From contig VBLN01000127.1 of the NCBI GenBank assembly GCA_005878685.1, positions 1 to 7,205 on the forward strand: a DNA stretch of 7,205 nt, read 5' to 3'. The position numbers and the translations under genes were made by a program. This stretch comes from Deltaproteobacteria bacterium (GTDB lineage: Bacteria; Desulfobacterota; Binatia; UBA9968). Under the pieces are notes generated by a model. That model searched no databases. It was not told where the DNA came from and saw nothing but the letters and a program-made list of their open reading frames with translations. Below, one piece after another: positions 1 to 6,756 of the stretch. The first letter of the stretch is position 1. Every line of letters starts with the position of its first letter.

Positions 1-362
1 AAAACCGTCTTGGCAAAATGGACAGAGCCTCCGTCGGGGAGATCGTCGCGATCGACCGATGTGACCACGATATGCTCCAGGCCAAGATCCTTCACTACCA
101 GCCCGACGTTCCGCGGCTCCTCGGGATCTAAGAGCGTTGGCTTGCCCTTGCTGATAGCACAAAATCGGCAGCCGCGGGTGCAGATGTCGCCGAGGATCAA
201 AAAGGTCGCGGTGTTGTGACCCCAACACTCGCCGATATTGGGACAGCGCGCCTCCTCACAAACGGTGTGAAGATCGTGGTCTCTTAGAATCCGCTTGAGC
301 CGGAAGTAGTTGGGGCTGCCTGGGGCTTTGACTTTAACCCAATCTGGATATCTTCTTGGCAT
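1..362 (-). CDS. lipA: Lipoyl synthase LipA, N-terminal 120 residues (cut by window edge)
   Basis: Radical SAM enzyme that inserts two sulfur atoms into the protein-bound octanoyl group to make lipoyl, here presumably on AceF. My translation from the ATG at 362-360 gives 120 residues and then leaves the window, so the C-terminal half or more is missing. Both cluster motifs are visible. The auxiliary [4Fe-4S] motif CEEARCPNIGEC has Cys35, Cys40 and Cys46. The radical SAM motif CTRGCRFC has Cys61, Cys65 and Cys68. They are followed by the family-typical HIVVTSVDRDDLPDGG segment. The start is fixed by a TGA three codons upstream in the same frame (371-369). No convincing Shine-Dalgarno precedes this ATG; the upstream bases belong to the palindromic element at 367-494. 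It lies 27 nt after the lipB stop, as the last visible gene of the PDH/lipoylation cluster. The identification is firm; start strength and regulation are uncertain. Confidence 0.95.
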   Translation of the reverse strand, partial: MPRRYPDWVKVKAPGSPNYFRLKRILRDHDLHTVCEEARCPNIGECWGHNTATFLILGDICTRGCRFCAISKGKPTLLDPEEPRNVGLVVKDLGLEHIVVTSVDRDDLPDGGSVHFAKTV

Positions 363-366
363 AATT

Positions 367-494
367 TTTCAGGCTCAAAAAACATCCATCTACGTCGTTC
401 CGCTCGGCCCGCTTCGCGTCAACGTACTAGAGAAGTACGCCTCCCCTCGCGGATCTTCGCGCGTCTCGTAGCTGGAGCCTTTTTGAGCCTGAAA
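367..494. repeat. ~128-bp imperfect palindromic element at the lipB/lipA junction
   Basis: Positions 367-381 (TTTCAGGCTCAAAAA) are the exact reverse complement of 480-494. After three mismatches the pairing resumes, so that 367-394 against 467-494 match at 24 of 28 positions by my count. At the exact centre CGTACT (423-428) pairs with AGTACG (434-439) around the loop AGAGA. The arms are almost equal in length (62 and 61 nt), with the stretch between poorly paired. Such symmetry suggests one discrete element rather than a chance hairpin. It supplies the last 34 codons and stop of lipB and the leader of lipA. It lacks the T-run after the stem expected of a terminator for the lipB-lipA mRNA. It may be a small non-autonomous palindromic insertion; it could also be an mRNA hairpin acting between cistrons. 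I see no second copy in this window and no clear target-site duplication. Confidence 0.8.
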
Positions 495-1139
495 GTTGAG
501 TAAATTTATGGTCTGTTTAATACCTGAATAACCAAACAAGTCAGCAAAGTGGTCGACAAATCTTTCCTTGACGCGCTCTATATTTTGCTCTTTGCCTAGT
601 TCTCTGGCCATCGAGGTCACTTCGGCCCAGGGGAGGCCGCAGGAAACGATGCGCTCAAAGTAACTGAGGTCGGTATTCACATTGAGCGCCAGACCGTGAT
701 AGGTGATGCCTCTCCTCACGGCGACGCCGATAGAAGCGATCTTTTTCTTCCCGATCCAAACTCCCGTCCACGGAGGATTTCGCTCCGCCTCGATGTCAAA
801 GCTCTTGAGCGTCCGAATCGTGGCCTTCTCAAGATACCTAAGATAGCGGTGCACGTCTCTTCGCAGCCGCGATTTGAGGTCGAGAATCGGGTAGACCACC
901 ATCTGACCAGGCCCGTGATAGGTGGCGTCGCCTCCGCGGTTCGTACGATAAACAGGCACCTCGCCGGGATCGACGATATTCGACTCCTTTCCACCGCGTC
1001 CGATCGTAATCACATGGGGATGCTCGACGAAAAGAAGGATATCCGGCAGATCTTCCTTGCGCTCCACCAAACTCTCCTGGATAGCGAGTGCGGCGCGATA
1101 GCCGGTCGCACCCAAATCCTTAAAAATTAGCGTACTCAT
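390..1139 (-). CDS. lipB: Octanoyl-[ACP]:protein N-octanoyltransferase LipB with an element-derived C-terminal tail
   Basis: Transfers octanoate from acyl carrier protein to the target lysine of lipoyl domains, the first step of de novo lipoylation; the product is the substrate of LipA. Seen in the 249-residue product: the signature RGGDATYHGPG at 68-78, followed by a YPILDL segment; the conserved lysine region KKKIASIG with Lys133; and the catalytic cysteine in SCGLPWAEVTSM, Cys167. The start ATG at 1139 has AAGGA at 1152-1148 with an 8-nt spacer, and a stronger AGGAGG lies further up at 1162-1157. Family members such as E. coli LipB are about 213 residues. Here residues 216-249 are encoded by the palindromic element at 367-494, so the conserved protein ends at about residue 215. 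The tail is rich in Ser, Thr, Gly and charged residues and has no recognisable domain; it is probably dispensable. The gene lies 34 nt after the lpd stop and 27 nt before lipA. Confidence 0.95.
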   Translation of the reverse strand: MSTLIFKDLGATGYRAALAIQESLVERKEDLPDILLFVEHPHVITIGRGGKESNIVDPGEVPVYRTNRGGDATYHGPGQMVVYPILDLKSRLRRDVHRYLRYLEKATIRTLKSFDIEAERNPPWTGVWIGKKKIASIGVAVRRGITYHGLALNVNTDLSYFERIVSCGLPWAEVTSMARELGKEQNIERVKERFVDHFADLFGYSGIKQTINLLNFQAQKGSSYETREDPRGEAYFSSTLTRSGPSGTT

Positions 1140-1173
1140 CGCCAGATTCCTTCATTCCTCCTGGAGCAAGCTT

Positions 1174-1701
1174 CTAAGGAAGCGGCGGGCGTTTCTTTTG
1201 AACATAGGTGTGAGTGGGATAGCCGTAAAAAACTTCCGCGCATTCCATGAGTGTTTCGGACAAAGTAGGGTGGGGATGGACGGATTCCGCAATGTCCCGT
1301 GCCGTAGCGCCCATCTCTACGGCCAGAACACCCTCGCTGATCAGCTCTCCTGCGCCATGGCCTACGATGCCGACCCCGAGGACGCGCTCGCTCTCCGGCT
1401 CAATCACGAGCTTGGTGAGACCATCCGGCCGGTCGAGAGTCAAAGCTCTACCCGAGGCGGCCCAAGGAAACCGAGCCACTTGAACCTGAATTCCTTTCTC
1501 TTGCGCCTCTGCCTCCGTCAACCCGCACCACGCCACTTCGGGGTCCGTAAAGACAACCGCGGGAATAATAACGTTCTCGAAGGCGCTAGACTCCCCTGTG
1601 ATCGCTTCCACCGCGATCCTGGCTTCTTTGGAGGCCTTGTGGGCCAGCAGCGCGCCGCCCACCACATCTCCGAGGGCGTAAATGGCAGGGTCGGAAGTTT
1701 T
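1174..1701 (-). pseudogene. lpd: Dihydrolipoyl dehydrogenase (E3), C-terminal part after the frameshift
   Basis: This is the downstream part of the broken lpd gene, 175 codons plus a TAG stop. It begins with [16 protein letters not shown], the family segment whose YALGD contacts FAD. It continues through the C-terminal dimerisation domain to HPHPTLSE, which carries the catalytic His and Glu of the His-Glu dyad; in the homodimer these serve the redox disulfide of the partner subunit. The reading frame stays open upstream to an ATG at 1797, but those roughly 32 extra residues are an out-of-frame reading of the upstream lpd half and do not look like E3. No good ribosome site would start this part alone. 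Without the FAD, disulfide and NAD regions of the other half it cannot be an enzyme by itself. Joined to the upstream 294 residues plus about 5-6 missing residues, it would give roughly 475 residues, the normal E3 length (E. coli Lpd is 474). Confidence 0.85.
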
Positions 1702-1705
1702 GAAT
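1698..1705 (-). other. Frameshift site in lpd, consistent with a ~17-nt deletion
   Basis: Upstream of here the E3 sequence reads ...VTTDDKSFI, ending with the ATT codon at 1705-1703. The next recognisable family residues, [12 protein letters not shown], are in the frame shifted by one base, with the Thr codon ACT at 1698-1696. E3 proteins normally have about eight residues from the Ile of GFI to the Thr of RTS or RTN (E. coli: GFIRVDKQLRTN), which is 24 nt. Only 7 nt separate the equivalent codons here. A loss of 17 nt explains both the missing residues and the phase change. A programmed frameshift would explain the phase change but not the missing residues. Whether the loss is in the organism or in the assembly cannot be told from the sequence. 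Confidence 0.8.
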
Positions 1706-2584
1706 GAAACTCTTGTCATCCGTTGTAACCTTGGTATTCTGCAGTCCCAAATCCTTGCAGTTGGGAACACGGCCGACTGAGACCAAAACTCGATCATACA
1801 TCTCTTCCTTCGGTTTTCCGTTGGCTGCCAGGGTCACCTTGATCTGCTTGCCGCTGGTGGCCATCTTGACGACTTTCGTGTTCAGCCGCACCGCTTCGAA
1901 GGCCTTTTCCGCATAGCGCATCACGGGGCGGACCAGGTCCGCATCCACACCGACCAAAGTCGAGCTCAAGGCCTCTGTGAGAACCACTCGGCTTCCCAAG
2001 GTCGCATATACTGTCCCCAACTCCATTCCTATGTACCCGCCACCGACCACCAGAAGATTTTTCGGAATCTCTTCGATCTCCAGAGCCTCGGTAGATGTCA
2101 TCACCCGCTTGTTCCCCAGATCAAATGAAGGCGGAACCGCCGGCTTGCTCCCCACAGCGATGATCGCCTTCTCATAGGCGACGAACTTTTGCCCCCCTGG
2201 CGTCTCCACCCTTAAGGTCTGCGAATCTTCGAAGTGGGCTCGCCCTTGGAGAAATTCGACTCCCCTTTTTTGACATAGTCCGCTCAGCCCCTGAGCCAGT
2301 TTTTCCACCACAGAATTCTTCCACGAGCGCAGTTTGCTTAGATTGATCTTGGGCTGGCCCAAACTGATTCCCCGTTCGTTGGACTCATCTATTTCCCGGA
2401 TCAATTGCGTGGCGTGAAGTAAGGCCTTCGATGGGATGCAACCGTAATTCAGGCAAATCCCTCCGAGACGCTTCTCCCGGTCCACCAGGATTACTTTCTT
2501 TCCCCTGTCGGCGGCATAGAAGGCCGCCGCGTAACCGCCCGGGCCCGCGCCGACGACGACAATCTCCGTGCTGATCGGATTCAT
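1703..2584 (-). pseudogene. lpd: Dihydrolipoyl dehydrogenase (E3), N-terminal 294 residues before the frameshift
   Basis: E3 is the FAD enzyme that reoxidises dihydrolipoyl on E2 and passes electrons to NAD+. The N-terminal FAD dinucleotide fold is clear: VVVGAGPGGYAAAF, with Gly12, Gly14 and Gly17. The redox-active disulfide motif GGICLNYGCIPSK has Cys44 and Cys49. The NAD-binding fold follows at about 178-190 (VVGGGYIGMELG), then VSVGRVPN near 269-274. The E3 similarity stops at residue 294. The frame then runs on as a non-homologous Arg-rich tail to a stop at 1586, while the true continuation is in another frame from about 1701. The start ATG at 2584 lies 7 nt after the aceF stop, with AAGGA immediately before it and AAGGGG about 10 nt upstream inside the aceF end. 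If the frameshift is real this gene is a pseudogene, and the complex would need an E3 encoded elsewhere; if it is an assembly error the gene is intact. Confidence 0.9.
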
Positions 2585-2591
2585 TCCTTGC

Positions 2592-3890
2592 CTACCCCTT
2601 GAGTTCCTGTTCGGGAAAATTTTCCAGCATGCCTATCACTTCTAGCATAAAGCGCACGGCATCCGCCCCATCCATCACGCGATGATCGTAGGAAAGACAG
2701 AGAGGGAGGATCGCGCGCGCCTCGACTTTTCCGTCTTTGGCTATGGGTTTTGAGGAGGCCCGCCCGATCCCAAGCACCGCCACCTCGGGTTTATTGATGA
2801 TCGGAGTGAAGTGGCCGCCGCCGATCCCACCCTGATTAGAAATCGTAAAGCTCCCTCCCTGCAGTTGTTCCAAAGAAACCTTTCGTTGCCTGGTCTTTTC
2901 CACAAGGTCGTTCAGTTCCGCAGAGAGATTCGCAAGGCTCTTTTTATCCACATCTCTCAGTACCGGCACAATCAACCCAGCCTCCGTATCGACCGCAATG
3001 CCGATATGATAATACTCTTTGTAGACGATTTCCCCCGTCGTTTCGTCCAGGCTGGAATTGAAGATCGGATACTTTTTCAGGGCCGCGACCACTGCCTTCA
3101 ACACAAACGGGGTCAGCGTGAGATGCTTGCCCTTCTCCTCGAAAGCCGGGCCATATTCCTTTCTCAGTCTCGTCACGTGAGTCACATCCACCTCTTCGAA
3201 TTGAGTGACGTGCGGGATGGTGGACCAGGAGTCATACATCCGCTGGCCTATGGTGCGTCTGACAGAGGAGATGGGCTTCTTGTGAATCGTCCCCCAGCGA
3301 GAAAAATCAGTGCTTGCGGGCGTGGTTTTTGGGGCTTTCTCTGCAGCCGGCCTTGAAGCCAATGCGGCCCGCTGCAATGCTTGGATGTAAGCCCTCAGGT
3401 CTCCGACAGTGATCCTTCCTCCTGCTTCGGTGCCGCGCACTCGGGTCAGGTCAATGTCCAACTCGCGGGCGATTCTTCTTACAGAAGGAGAGGCAGGCGG
3501 GGCAAAACCGCTTTTAGATTCATATTGGTATTGATCGGGCCGGACCTTTTCTGGCGCAGAGAGCTCTTCACGCTCCTGCGGCGTTACCTGTCGCACCGTT
3601 TTTCTATCACCTGCCCGCCGCTCAGTCTTTTCCGCCTGCGGAGCTTTGCCGACAACTGCCCGCTCCGCAAGAGTGATGAGCACCTGCCCGACAGCCACCT
3701 CATCGCCCTGCTTTACATGGATCTTACTCACCTCCCCGGAGCCCGGCGAGGGAATGGGTCCCACGGCCTTTTCCGTTTCCAACTCGAGAATAACCTGATC
3801 TTTCTCAATTCGGTCACCCGGCGAGACAAGAATGTTGGCTACCGTGGCTGACTCGACGCCTTCGGCCAGTCGGGGAACTCTGACATCCAT
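2592..3890 (-). CDS. aceF: Pyruvate dehydrogenase E2, dihydrolipoamide acetyltransferase
   Basis: Core of the PDH complex: it carries the swinging lipoyl arm, takes the acetyl group from E1 and transfers it to CoA. Numbered from the ATG at 3890 (432 residues), it has one N-terminal lipoyl domain with the modified lysine in ELETEKAVG (Lys41). A charged linker follows, then a peripheral-subunit-binding domain at about 130-168 (SPSVRRIARELDIDL...AGGRITVGDL) and an Ala/Pro-rich linker. The catalytic acetyltransferase domain spans about 205-432 and ends with SYDHRVMDGADAVRF, with catalytic His403 and Asp407. E. coli AceF has three lipoyl domains; one is common in other bacteria. I chose the ATG at 3890 because E2 proteins typically begin right at the MDVRVPRLAEG strand. 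A TTG at 3926 would add 12 residues and overlap the aceE stop by 4 nt (TTGA); it cannot be excluded, and neither start has a strong ribosome site. Specificity for pyruvate is inferred from the adjacent aceE. Confidence 0.93.
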   Translation of the reverse strand: MDVRVPRLAEGVESATVANILVSPGDRIEKDQVILELETEKAVGPIPSPGSGEVSKIHVKQGDEVAVGQVLITLAERAVVGKAPQAEKTERRAGDRKTVRQVTPQEREELSAPEKVRPDQYQYESKSGFAPPASPSVRRIARELDIDLTRVRGTEAGGRITVGDLRAYIQALQRAALASRPAAEKAPKTTPASTDFSRWGTIHKKPISSVRRTIGQRMYDSWSTIPHVTQFEEVDVTHVTRLRKEYGPAFEEKGKHLTLTPFVLKAVVAALKKYPIFNSSLDETTGEIVYKEYYHIGIAVDTEAGLIVPVLRDVDKKSLANLSAELNDLVEKTRQRKVSLEQLQGGSFTISNQGGIGGGHFTPIINKPEVAVLGIGRASSKPIAKDGKVEARAILPLCLSYDHRVMDGADAVRFMLEVIGMLENFPEQELKG

Positions 3891-3922
3891 AGGATTTTCT
3901 GTTTGCGGGCTCTCGGGATCTA

Positions 3923-6655
3923 TCAATAGAGCGGAAAGGCCTTCTCTGGGTTGATATTCAATTCCTTTATCGCCCGCTCTACAACCTGCGCCGCAACCGC
4001 GCCCTTTTGAGAAAGGGCATGTAGAGTGGCAAGGACTGTCATCTCGGCATCTACTTCGAAATAGCGCCTCAGACGGGGCCGGATGTCGCTTCTGCCAAAG
4101 CCATCAGTGCCGAGCGTCATCAGCCCACCCGGGACCCAAGGAGCGATCTGATCGGGAATGATCTTCATGTAGTCTGAAACCGCGATGAAAACGCCTTCCT
4201 CTTTGCCAAGGACGGTCTCCAAATAGGATCTTTTCGGTGCGTCTGCCGGATGCAGCAAGTTCCATCTCTTCGCCCGCAACGCCTCGCCCCTTAAAAGTTT
4301 ATAACTGGTCGCGCTCCAGACATCGGCCGAGACGTTATATCTCTCCGCCAGGATCTCCTGAGCCCTCAGCGCCTCCCTAAGCAGCGGCCCGCTGCCAAAG
4401 ATATGCGCCTTGTGCTGACTCTGCTCCCTTCCGCGGCGAAATTTATAGAGACCTTTTAGTATCCCCTCTTCGACGCCCTCGGGCATCGCCGGCATCGAAT
4501 AATTCTCATTGTAGAGCGTGAGATAATAGAAAATCTCCTCGCCCTCCTGATACATGCGGCGCATCCCGTCGCGAATGATCACGGCGATTTCATAGGCAAA
4601 GGCCGGATCATAAGCGAGCAACGTGGGAATCGTGCTCGCCAAGATATGGCTGTGGCCATCCTGATGTTGCAATCCTTCACCGTTGAGCGTCGTCCTTCCC
4701 GCGGTGGCACCGAGCAAAAATCCTTTGGACTTGTTGTCCCCGGCCGCCCACATCAAATCCCCCACCCGCTGAAAACCGAACATCGAATAGAAGATGTAAA
4801 ACGGGATCGTGTAGAATCCGAGATTGGCATAACTCGTCCCGGCGGCGATAAACGAACACGTAGATCCCGCCTCGGTGATCCCTTCCTCTAGTATCTGCCC
4901 GTCTTTGGCCTCCTGATAATAGAGCAACGTCTCGCGATCCACAGGCTCGTAGAGTTGGCCCTTGGGCGAGTAGATCCCGACCTGCCGGAACAGAGCGTCC
5001 ATGCCGAAGGTCCTGGCCTCATCGGGAATGATCGGAACGATACGCTTGCCGATCTCCGGATGCCTCAGGAGCTTGCTGAGCAACCGGACAAATGACATGG
5101 TGGTCGAGGCTTCCATCTGGCCGGTGTCTCTTAAAAATTCCTCAAAAAAATCCTGCTGTGGGATCGTTAGCCGCTCTGCCTTATTGCGCCGTTTGGGAAT
5201 AAATCCTCCCAGACTCTTCCTGCGCTCCAAAAGATATTTAGCCTCCACGCTATCCCGGGGCGGACGGTAGAAGGGAGCCTCCACCACCTCTTCATCTTTA
5301 ATAGGGATACGAAAGCGAGTCTGAAATTCCCGCAATTCCTTTTCGTTGAGCTGTTTTTGTTGATGGGTGATGTTTCTCCCTTCGCCGGCTTCCCCCATGC
5401 CATAACCCTTCACCGTCTTGGCCAGAATCACCGTCGGTGACCCCCTATGTTCCGTGGCGGCTTTGTAGGCCGCATAAACCTTCTTGGGATCATGCCCGCC
5501 ACGCACGAGCTTATGGATCTGGTCGTCGCTGAGATGGTTGACCAGCTCGAGCAGCTCGGGGTACTTGCCAAAGAAATGCTTCCTCGTATAGCTTCCCGGC
5601 TCCACAGAATATTTCTGATAATCGCCGTCAACCGCTTCCTCCATCCGTCTAATCAAGAGATCTCTGTGTTCGCTCAGAAGCATCGGGTCCCAGTCCGAGC
5701 CCCAAATGATCTTAATGACGTTCCAGCCGGCGCCGCGGAAAATCGCCTCAAGCTCCTGGATGATCTTCCCATTGCCCCTGACCGGCCCATCGAGACGCTG
5801 GAGGTTACAGTTCACGACCCAAATCAAATTATCCAGATTTTCTCTGGCGGCCAGAGTCAAAGAGGCTGTCGCTTCCGGCTCATCCATCTCACCGTCTCCA
5901 GCAAAGCACCAGACCCGCGGCTCCTCTCCCGGCAAGAGTCCACCCGCCCTCAGATAGCGGAGAAAACGAGCCTGGTAAATGGAGGTGATGGGGGCCAGCC
6001 CCATAGAAACGGAGGGAAACTGCCAGAAATCTGGCATCAAATAGGGATGGGGATAGGAGGGGAGACCGCCGATTTCAGACAGCTCCTGGCGAAAATGATG
6101 CAGTTTCTTGGCTTCAATCCGCCACTCCACATAAGCTCTCGAGTAATTGCCCGGAGAGGCGTGACCCTGAAAGTAGACTAGATCGCCGAGGCTCCCCTCA
6201 TCACCTCCCCGAAAGAAATGATTGAAACCGACTTCGTAAAGCGTCGCGCATGAGGCGAAGGTGGAGATATGGCCGCCGATGCCGTGGTGGATGCGGTTGG
6301 CCTTCACCACCATGGCCATTGCGTTCCAGCGGATGTAACTCTTGATGCGCCTCTCGATCTCCCGATCGCCGGGATAAAGAGGCTCTTTCTCTACGGGTAT
6401 GGTATTGATATAGGGAGTGTTGACCATCGGAGGGATCTTGAGGCCTGACTGCTTCAATCTATCGATAAGCCTTTCTACCAAGAGAGGCGCTTCTTCAGAG
6501 TCTCTGTTCCTTAGGACAAATTCCAGGAAATACTCAACAGAATCCAGCCATTTCTGAGTCGCACTGTGACTCTTGTCGCCCTGTAGACCCGCGGCATCCT
6601 TGCGGTTATAATCGCTTTGGGAAAAATTGAGTCGATCTTTCTTGTCAGCTTCCAT
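3923..6655 (-). CDS. aceE: Pyruvate dehydrogenase E1 component, homodimeric type
   Basis: Thiamine-diphosphate enzyme that decarboxylates pyruvate and reductively acetylates the lipoyl arm of AceF. The 910-residue product follows E. coli AceE (887 residues) nearly end to end, with about 23 extra hydrophilic residues at the N-terminus. The ThDP/Mg motif is present as GDGEMDE at 253-259, with NCNLQRLDG at 282-290. Residues known to act in catalysis or cofactor binding in E. coli have counterparts: His129 (GGHI), His165 (FQGH), Tyr201 (YPHP), His431 (NITHQ), Glu546 (DEARTFGM), Glu595 (EEGITE) and His664 (LQHQDGHSH). The C-terminal TDGFGRSDIRPRLRRYFEVDA block is also typical. The start ATG at 6655 has GAGGGG at 6667-6662 with a 6-nt spacer. 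It is the first gene of the minus-strand cluster and probably sits just downstream of the operon promoter. The motifs make the E1p assignment firm rather than an alpha/beta-type or 2-oxoglutarate E1. Confidence 0.97.
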   Translation of the reverse strand: MEADKKDRLNFSQSDYNRKDAAGLQGDKSHSATQKWLDSVEYFLEFVLRNRDSEEAPLLVERLIDRLKQSGLKIPPMVNTPYINTIPVEKEPLYPGDREIERRIKSYIRWNAMAMVVKANRIHHGIGGHISTFASCATLYEVGFNHFFRGGDEGSLGDLVYFQGHASPGNYSRAYVEWRIEAKKLHHFRQELSEIGGLPSYPHPYLMPDFWQFPSVSMGLAPITSIYQARFLRYLRAGGLLPGEEPRVWCFAGDGEMDEPEATASLTLAARENLDNLIWVVNCNLQRLDGPVRGNGKIIQELEAIFRGAGWNVIKIIWGSDWDPMLLSEHRDLLIRRMEEAVDGDYQKYSVEPGSYTRKHFFGKYPELLELVNHLSDDQIHKLVRGGHDPKKVYAAYKAATEHRGSPTVILAKTVKGYGMGEAGEGRNITHQQKQLNEKELREFQTRFRIPIKDEEVVEAPFYRPPRDSVEAKYLLERRKSLGGFIPKRRNKAERLTIPQQDFFEEFLRDTGQMEASTTMSFVRLLSKLLRHPEIGKRIVPIIPDEARTFGMDALFRQVGIYSPKGQLYEPVDRETLLYYQEAKDGQILEEGITEAGSTCSFIAAGTSYANLGFYTIPFYIFYSMFGFQRVGDLMWAAGDNKSKGFLLGATAGRTTLNGEGLQHQDGHSHILASTIPTLLAYDPAFAYEIAVIIRDGMRRMYQEGEEIFYYLTLYNENYSMPAMPEGVEEGILKGLYKFRRGREQSQHKAHIFGSGPLLREALRAQEILAERYNVSADVWSATSYKLLRGEALRAKRWNLLHPADAPKRSYLETVLGKEEGVFIAVSDYMKIIPDQIAPWVPGGLMTLGTDGFGRSDIRPRLRRYFEVDAEMTVLATLHALSQKGAVAAQVVERAIKELNINPEKAFPLY

Positions 6656-6691
6656 TTTCCACCCCTCTTTCGGTGATGGATTAACAATCCC

Positions 6692-6734
6692 TTGATTCTA
6701 AGTTTAACCTACAAAATCCGCTTTGGCGAATCAA
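6692..6734. promoter_or_regulatory. 7-bp inverted repeat in the divergent aceE / ligase intergenic region
   Basis: TTGATTC at 6692-6698 is the exact reverse complement of GAATCAA at 6728-6734, with 29 bp between the arms. It lies in the only intergenic region shared by the PDH cluster and the divergent ligase gene, where a regulator could control both directions. The wide spacing and short arms mean chance is a real alternative in about 100 bp. No transcription regulator gene lies in the window to pair it with. Confidence 0.25.
6706..6734 (-). promoter_or_regulatory. Possible sigma70-like promoter for aceE-aceF-lpd-lipB-lipA
   Basis: On the minus strand TTGATT (6734-6729) and TAGGTT (6711-6706) are separated by 17 bp, giving a -35/-10 arrangement about 50 bp ahead of the aceE start. 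Each box departs from consensus at two positions (TTGACA, TATAAT). It is the best candidate I see by eye, but no transcription start is known. The -35 box coincides with one arm of the 7-bp inverted repeat. Confidence 0.3.
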
Positions 6735-6756
6735 TTCTATTCATAACAAGGATTGG

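Noticed and set aside
10..219. Plus-strand 69-codon open frame at the left edge
   Set aside because: It is antisense to lipA, whose two cysteine motifs are unambiguous on the minus strand.
367..494. Rho-independent terminator between lipB and lipA
   Set aside because: The hairpin has long, imperfect arms and no T-run after the stem in the operon direction; it also overlaps lipB coding sequence.
696..1130. Plus-strand 144-codon open frame opposite lipB
   Set aside because: It is antisense to the conserved LipB core; the minus-strand product carries all the family motifs.
1698..1712. Programmed ribosomal frameshift in lpd
   Set aside because: A-rich bases (CAAAAC) lie at the break, but a frameshift would not restore the roughly 5-6 missing residues, and E3 genes are not known to use one. 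A deletion or sequence error fits better.
2811..3851. Two plus-strand open frames (181 and 156 codons) opposite aceF
   Set aside because: They lie fully antisense to the E2 catalytic and linker regions, with no domain signature and no promoter or ribosome site that I can see.
5447..6181. Long plus-strand open frame of 244 codons inside aceE
   Set aside because: It is antisense to the strongly conserved ThDP-binding half of AceE, and its translation shows no recognisable domain. It is a shadow of the real gene.
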